Assembly: GCA_937928035.1 (NCBI GenBank)
Contig: CALFWA010000107.1
Span: 1-7,843, forward strand
Reading direction: 5' to 3'
Length of the DNA: 7,843 bases
Source: an uncultured Caldilinea sp.
GTDB lineage: Bacteria; Chloroflexota; Anaerolineae; Caldilineales; Caldilineaceae
The notes under the pieces: generated by a model
Databases searched by the model: none
What the model saw: the letters and a program-made list of their open reading frames with translations, nothing else
What the model was told of the DNA's origin: nothing
Translations under genes and position numbers: made by a program
Part shown: positions 1-7,843 of the stretch, one piece after another
Position numbering within the stretch: position 1 is the stretch's first letter
Layout of the letters: every line of letters starts with the position of its first letter

Positions 1-123
1 TTGCTCACTTGCGGCGCCTACGGCAACGTGATCCGTTGGATACCACCGTTGGTCGTCGCCGCCGACCAAATCGACGATGCGCTGGCTATCTTCAACGAGG
101 CGATGGCTTCCGTTGGGAAGTGA
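1..123 (+). CDS. C-terminal end of a class III (GabT-like) PLP aminotransferase, 5' part outside the window
   Basis: The first 40 codons of the window are open and end in TGA. The peptide starts LLTCGAYGNVIRWIPPL and continues VVAADQIDDALAIF. This is the typical tail of class III pyridoxal-phosphate aminotransferases of the 4-aminobutyrate/omega-amino-acid group, where a C-G-x-x-x-N-V-(I/L)-R segment and a following (I/V)PPL strand precede the last helix. Members move an amino group from GABA or a related omega-amino acid to 2-oxoglutarate or pyruvate in the cytoplasm. The catalytic lysine and cofactor site lie outside the window, so substrate cannot be judged and no gene symbol is given. The gene ends 43 bases before an amino-acid importer on the same strand, which suggests co-transcription and a shared role in amino-acid use. 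Family call is fairly sure; exact enzyme is open. Confidence 0.72.
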   Translation: MLTCGAYGNVIRWIPPLVVAADQIDDALAIFNEAMASVGK

Positions 124-166
124 GCGTTCTTTTGAACAAACCAGATTATTTTAAGAGGAGTGTCGT

Positions 167-997
<831 letters not shown>

Positions 998-1006
998 GGC
1001 TCTGCG

Positions 1007-1657
<651 letters not shown>

Positions 1658-1666
1658 GAGCGTCCC

Positions 1667-2431
<765 letters not shown>

Positions 2432-2441
2432 GGGAGCGACG

Positions 2442-3116
<675 letters not shown>

Positions 3117-3174
3117 CACGGACAAATCACCCCCGCCTCATGCTTTTTTAACAAAATCATCCGACAATCCTGGT

Positions 3175-3197
3175 AGGTGCGGTTCTCAGCCGCACCT
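3175..3197. repeat. Perfect 8-bp inverted repeat in the spacer between convergent genes
   Basis: AGGTGCGG and CCGCACCT form a perfect stem around the 7-base loop TTCTCAG. The element lies between the 3' ends of the importer operon (plus) and the propeller-protein gene (minus), where a transcription terminator for either would sit. No T-tract follows on either strand, so an intrinsic terminator of the classic type is not shown. A T-run (3144-3149) lies upstream of the hairpin and does not help. The GTAGGTGCGG...CCGCACC pattern also resembles the short palindromic repeats (GTAGGGGCG...-type) scattered through intergenic regions of cyanobacteria and Chloroflexota, so a dispersed repeat is an alternative reading. 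The rest of the 3117-3278 spacer shows nothing else that I can support. Confidence 0.5.
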
Positions 3198-3278
3198 CCT
3201 CCTCAGACCACAAGATTTTGGAGGATTCGAGCAGGCGCAGCTTCTGGCAAACTGCCCTCGTCATGCTGGAAGCATAGC

Positions 3279-4988
<1,710 letters not shown>

Positions 4989-4994
4989 GACGCT

Positions 4995-5003
4995 ATTGTA
5001 TCA
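4995..5003 (-). promoter_or_regulatory. Candidate extended -10 promoter giving a leaderless mRNA for the propeller-protein gene
   Basis: On the minus strand the sequence reads TGATACAAT: an extended -10 (TGn) joined to TACAAT, one mismatch from the consensus TATAAT. The last T (4995) lies 7 bases before the A of the ATG at 4988, so the expected transcription start falls on the start codon itself. No Shine-Dalgarno sequence precedes this gene, which agrees with leaderless initiation. No good -35 box is visible about 17 bases upstream, which is tolerable for an extended -10 promoter. The site lies inside the 95-bp gap shared with the divergent lyase gene. I could not pick a convincing plus-strand promoter in that gap. 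Confidence 0.5.
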
Positions 5004-5067
5004 TTAGGGGGTGGAATGCGCACAGAGGCGCAGAAAGGCAGTTTCTTTTAGAACGTTTGTTTGATGC

Positions 5068-5074
5068 AAAGGAG
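5068..5074 (+). promoter_or_regulatory. Ribosome binding site that fixes the lyase start at 5084
   Basis: AAAGGAG ends 9 bases before the ATG at 5084. A longer reading frame could begin at TTG 5057, but the ribosome site would then lie inside the coding region and no site precedes that TTG. The ATG at 5084 is therefore preferred and removes nine residues from the longest frame. Confidence 0.75.
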
Positions 5075-5083
5075 CATACCGCA

Positions 5084-6496
5084 ATGACGCACCTAACGCC
5101 GATGACCATGGGGCAACAGTTTGGCCGCCGTTCGTGGGCCGAACCCTGGAAGATCAAGATGGTCGAGCCAATCCGGTTGCTCGACCGCGCTGGCCGCGAG
5201 CGCGCCATCGCCGAGGCGGGCTACAACACCTTTTTGCTGCGCTCAGAGGATGTTTACATCGATTTGCTCACCGACAGCGGCACCAACGCCATGAGCGACC
5301 GTCAATGGGCGGGCATGATGCTCGGCGACGAAGCCTACGCTGGCAGCCGCAATTTTTATCACCTAGAAGCAGCAGTGCAGAAGTACTACGGCTACAAATA
5401 TCTGGTGCCGACGCATCAGGGGCGCGGGGCCGAGCACCTGATCAGCAAGGCGCTGATCAAGCCAGGCGACGTCATTCCCGGCAACATGTATTTCACGACG
5501 ACCCGGCTGCACCAGGAGCTGGCGGGCGGAACCTTCGTGGACGTGATCATCGACGAGGCGCACGACCCCGCCAACCTGCACCCCTTCAAGGGCAACGTCG
5601 ATCTCGGGAAACTTGAAGACCTCATTAAGCGGGTCGGTCCAGAAAAGATTCCCTACGTCAGTCTGGCAGGCACGGTCAACATGGCGGGCGGCCAGCCGGT
5701 GAGCATGGCCAACGTCAAGGCGCTGCGCAACCTATGCGACCGCTACGGCATTCGCATCTATCTGGACGCCACGCGGCTGGCGGAGAACGCCTGGTTCATC
5801 CAGCAGCGCGAGGAGGGGTGTCAAGACAAATCCATCGCCGCCATTGTCAAGGAATTCTGCTCCTACACCGACGGCGCGTGGATGAGCGCTAAGAAGGATC
5901 ACCTGGTCAACATTGGCGGCTGGCTGGCGATGAACCACGAAGACTTTTATGAGACGGCGCGCAATTTGGTTGTCATCTACGAAGGGCTCCACACCTACGG
6001 CGGCATGGCCGGCCGCGACATGGAGGCGCTCGCCATCGGCATCGAAGAGGCGCTGCAGGACGACTACATGAACGCGCGCATCGGCCAGGTGCACTATCTG
6101 GGCGAGCTGTTGAGCGACTGGAACATCCCGATCGTGAAGCCGGTGGGCGGCCACGCCGTCTTTCTCGATGCGAAGGCCATCTACGCTCACATCCCGCAAG
6201 ATCGCTTCCCGGCGCAGACGCTGGCTGCCCAGCTTTATCTGGACTCCGGCATTCGCTCAATGGAGCGCGGAGTCGTCAGCGCCGGTCGCGACCCGGTCAC
6301 CGGCGAGCATCGCTATCCGAAGCTGGAGCTGGTGCGGCTGACCATCCCGCGTCGCGTCTACACGCAGGCGCACATGGATGTCGTCGCCGAGGCGGTCAAG
6401 GCGGTCTACGACGAGCGAGAAAAGGTGCACGGCCTGCGCATGGTCTATGAGCCGAAGTATTTGCGCTTCTTCCAGGCGCGCTTCGAGCCGCTTTGA
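5084..6496 (+). CDS. tpl: Tyrosine phenol-lyase (beta-tyrosinase), PLP-dependent
   Basis: This 470-residue cytoplasmic enzyme of the beta-eliminating lyase family should split L-tyrosine into phenol, pyruvate and ammonia, reversibly. It aligns almost without gaps to the Citrobacter freundii enzyme as I recall it, with a 14-residue offset from a longer N-terminus. Lys271 (Citrobacter 257) is the Schiff-base lysine in SAKKDHLVNIGG; Asp228, Asn199 and Arg231 hold PLP; Tyr85 (71) is a catalytic tyrosine; Arg418 (404) binds the carboxylate; Glu83, Gly66 and Asn276 match the potassium site. Thr138 (124) and Arg395 (381), which contact the phenol hydroxyl, are present, as are Phe462 and Phe463. Tryptophanases have Asp and a small aliphatic residue at the first two, so this should be the tyrosine enzyme. 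One active-site change is seen: Leu302 for Met288. The gene diverges from the propeller-protein gene and converges on cobN. Confidence 0.9.
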   Translation: MTHLTPMTMGQQFGRRSWAEPWKIKMVEPIRLLDRAGRERAIAEAGYNTFLLRSEDVYIDLLTDSGTNAMSDRQWAGMMLGDEAYAGSRNFYHLEAAVQKYYGYKYLVPTHQGRGAEHLISKALIKPGDVIPGNMYFTTTRLHQELAGGTFVDVIIDEAHDPANLHPFKGNVDLGKLEDLIKRVGPEKIPYVSLAGTVNMAGGQPVSMANVKALRNLCDRYGIRIYLDATRLAENAWFIQQREEGCQDKSIAAIVKEFCSYTDGAWMSAKKDHLVNIGGWLAMNHEDFYETARNLVVIYEGLHTYGGMAGRDMEALAIGIEEALQDDYMNARIGQVHYLGELLSDWNIPIVKPVGGHAVFLDAKAIYAHIPQDRFPAQTLAAQLYLDSGIRSMERGVVSAGRDPVTGEHRYPKLELVRLTIPRRVYTQAHMDVVAEAVKAVYDEREKVHGLRMVYEPKYLRFFQARFEPL

Positions 6497-6571
6497 TCTG
6501 GATCGACGACGCTCGGCGTCATCTCTTGAAGCCGCCACACCCCAAGGCCAATCGATAGATTGAACGCTCTC

Positions 6572-6604
6572 ATCCTCCAGGAAGCCCAGAGCTTCCTGGA
6601 GGAT
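6572..6604. terminator. Perfect 14-bp hairpin between convergent tpl and cobN, likely two-way terminator
   Basis: ATCCTCCAGGAAGC and its exact reverse complement GCTTCCTGGAGGAT flank the 5-base loop CCAGA. The hairpin lies 75 bases after the tpl stop and 28 bases beyond the cobN stop, so it could end transcription from both sides. There is no T-tract next to it on either strand, so it may work as a transcript-end stabiliser or factor-assisted terminator rather than a classic intrinsic one. The 7-base word AACGCTC flanks it as a direct repeat (6563-6569 and 6605-6611). The remainder of the 6497-6632 gap shows no gene. Confidence 0.55.
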
Positions 6605-6632
6605 AACGCTCCAGATCTGTGCTCACGAGAAA

Positions 6633-7843
<1,211 letters not shown>

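Noticed and set aside
5057..5083. TTG at 5057 as the start of the tyrosine phenol-lyase
   Set aside because: The ribosome site AAAGGAG at 5068-5074 would be inside the gene, and none precedes the TTG. ATG 5084 has ideal spacing.

Overview
The window is about 7.8 kb of GC-rich bacterial chromosome (roughly 60% G+C by eye) with tightly packed genes and short gaps. The mixture of genes suggests a free-living heterotroph. It holds a family-3 amino-acid ABC importer, a secreted FG-GAP/ASPIC (CRTAC1-like) beta-propeller protein, a PLP beta-eliminating lyase and a CobN-type chelatase. My best guess is Chloroflexota (Caldilinea-like Anaerolineae), from general resemblance of the protein sequences. 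This is a low-confidence inference, since there is no rRNA or other marker in the window.

Layout from left to right. (1) Positions 1-123 are the 3' end of a class III, PLP-dependent aminotransferase of the 4-aminobutyrate type. (2) Positions 167-3116 are a four-gene, same-strand amino-acid importer operon in the order lipoprotein binding protein, permease, ATPase, permease, with gaps of about 10 bases. No promoter is visible in the 43 bases before it, so it is probably co-transcribed with the aminotransferase. (3) Positions 3117-3278 are a convergent intergenic spacer with a small perfect inverted repeat. (4) Positions 3279-4988 (minus) encode a secreted seven-repeat, calcium-motif beta-propeller protein with a C-terminal ASPIC/UnbV domain. 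It appears to be read from an extended -10 promoter that would give a leaderless mRNA. (5) Positions 5084-6496 (plus, divergent from the previous gene) encode a tyrosine phenol-lyase whose phenol-recognition residues are intact, which argues against tryptophanase. (6) Positions 6497-6632 are a convergent spacer with a perfect 14-bp hairpin. (7) Positions 6633-7843 (minus) are the C-terminal part of a CobN-like chelatase that runs off the right edge.

Functionally, the left half reads as amino-acid uptake and nitrogen metabolism: aminotransferase plus importer. Tyrosine phenol-lyase fits the theme of amino-acid catabolism, but it is separated by the unrelated minus-strand gene and need not be linked. 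CobN belongs to corrinoid synthesis and is simply a neighbour. I see no tRNA, rRNA, CRISPR array, insertion sequence, phage gene or defence system, and no convincing undescribed multi-gene system. The more interesting points are fine-scale: the leaderless promoter, the Met-rich insert and the lone cysteine pair of the propeller protein, the degenerate motif in one permease, the active-site assignment of the lyase, and the two hairpins.
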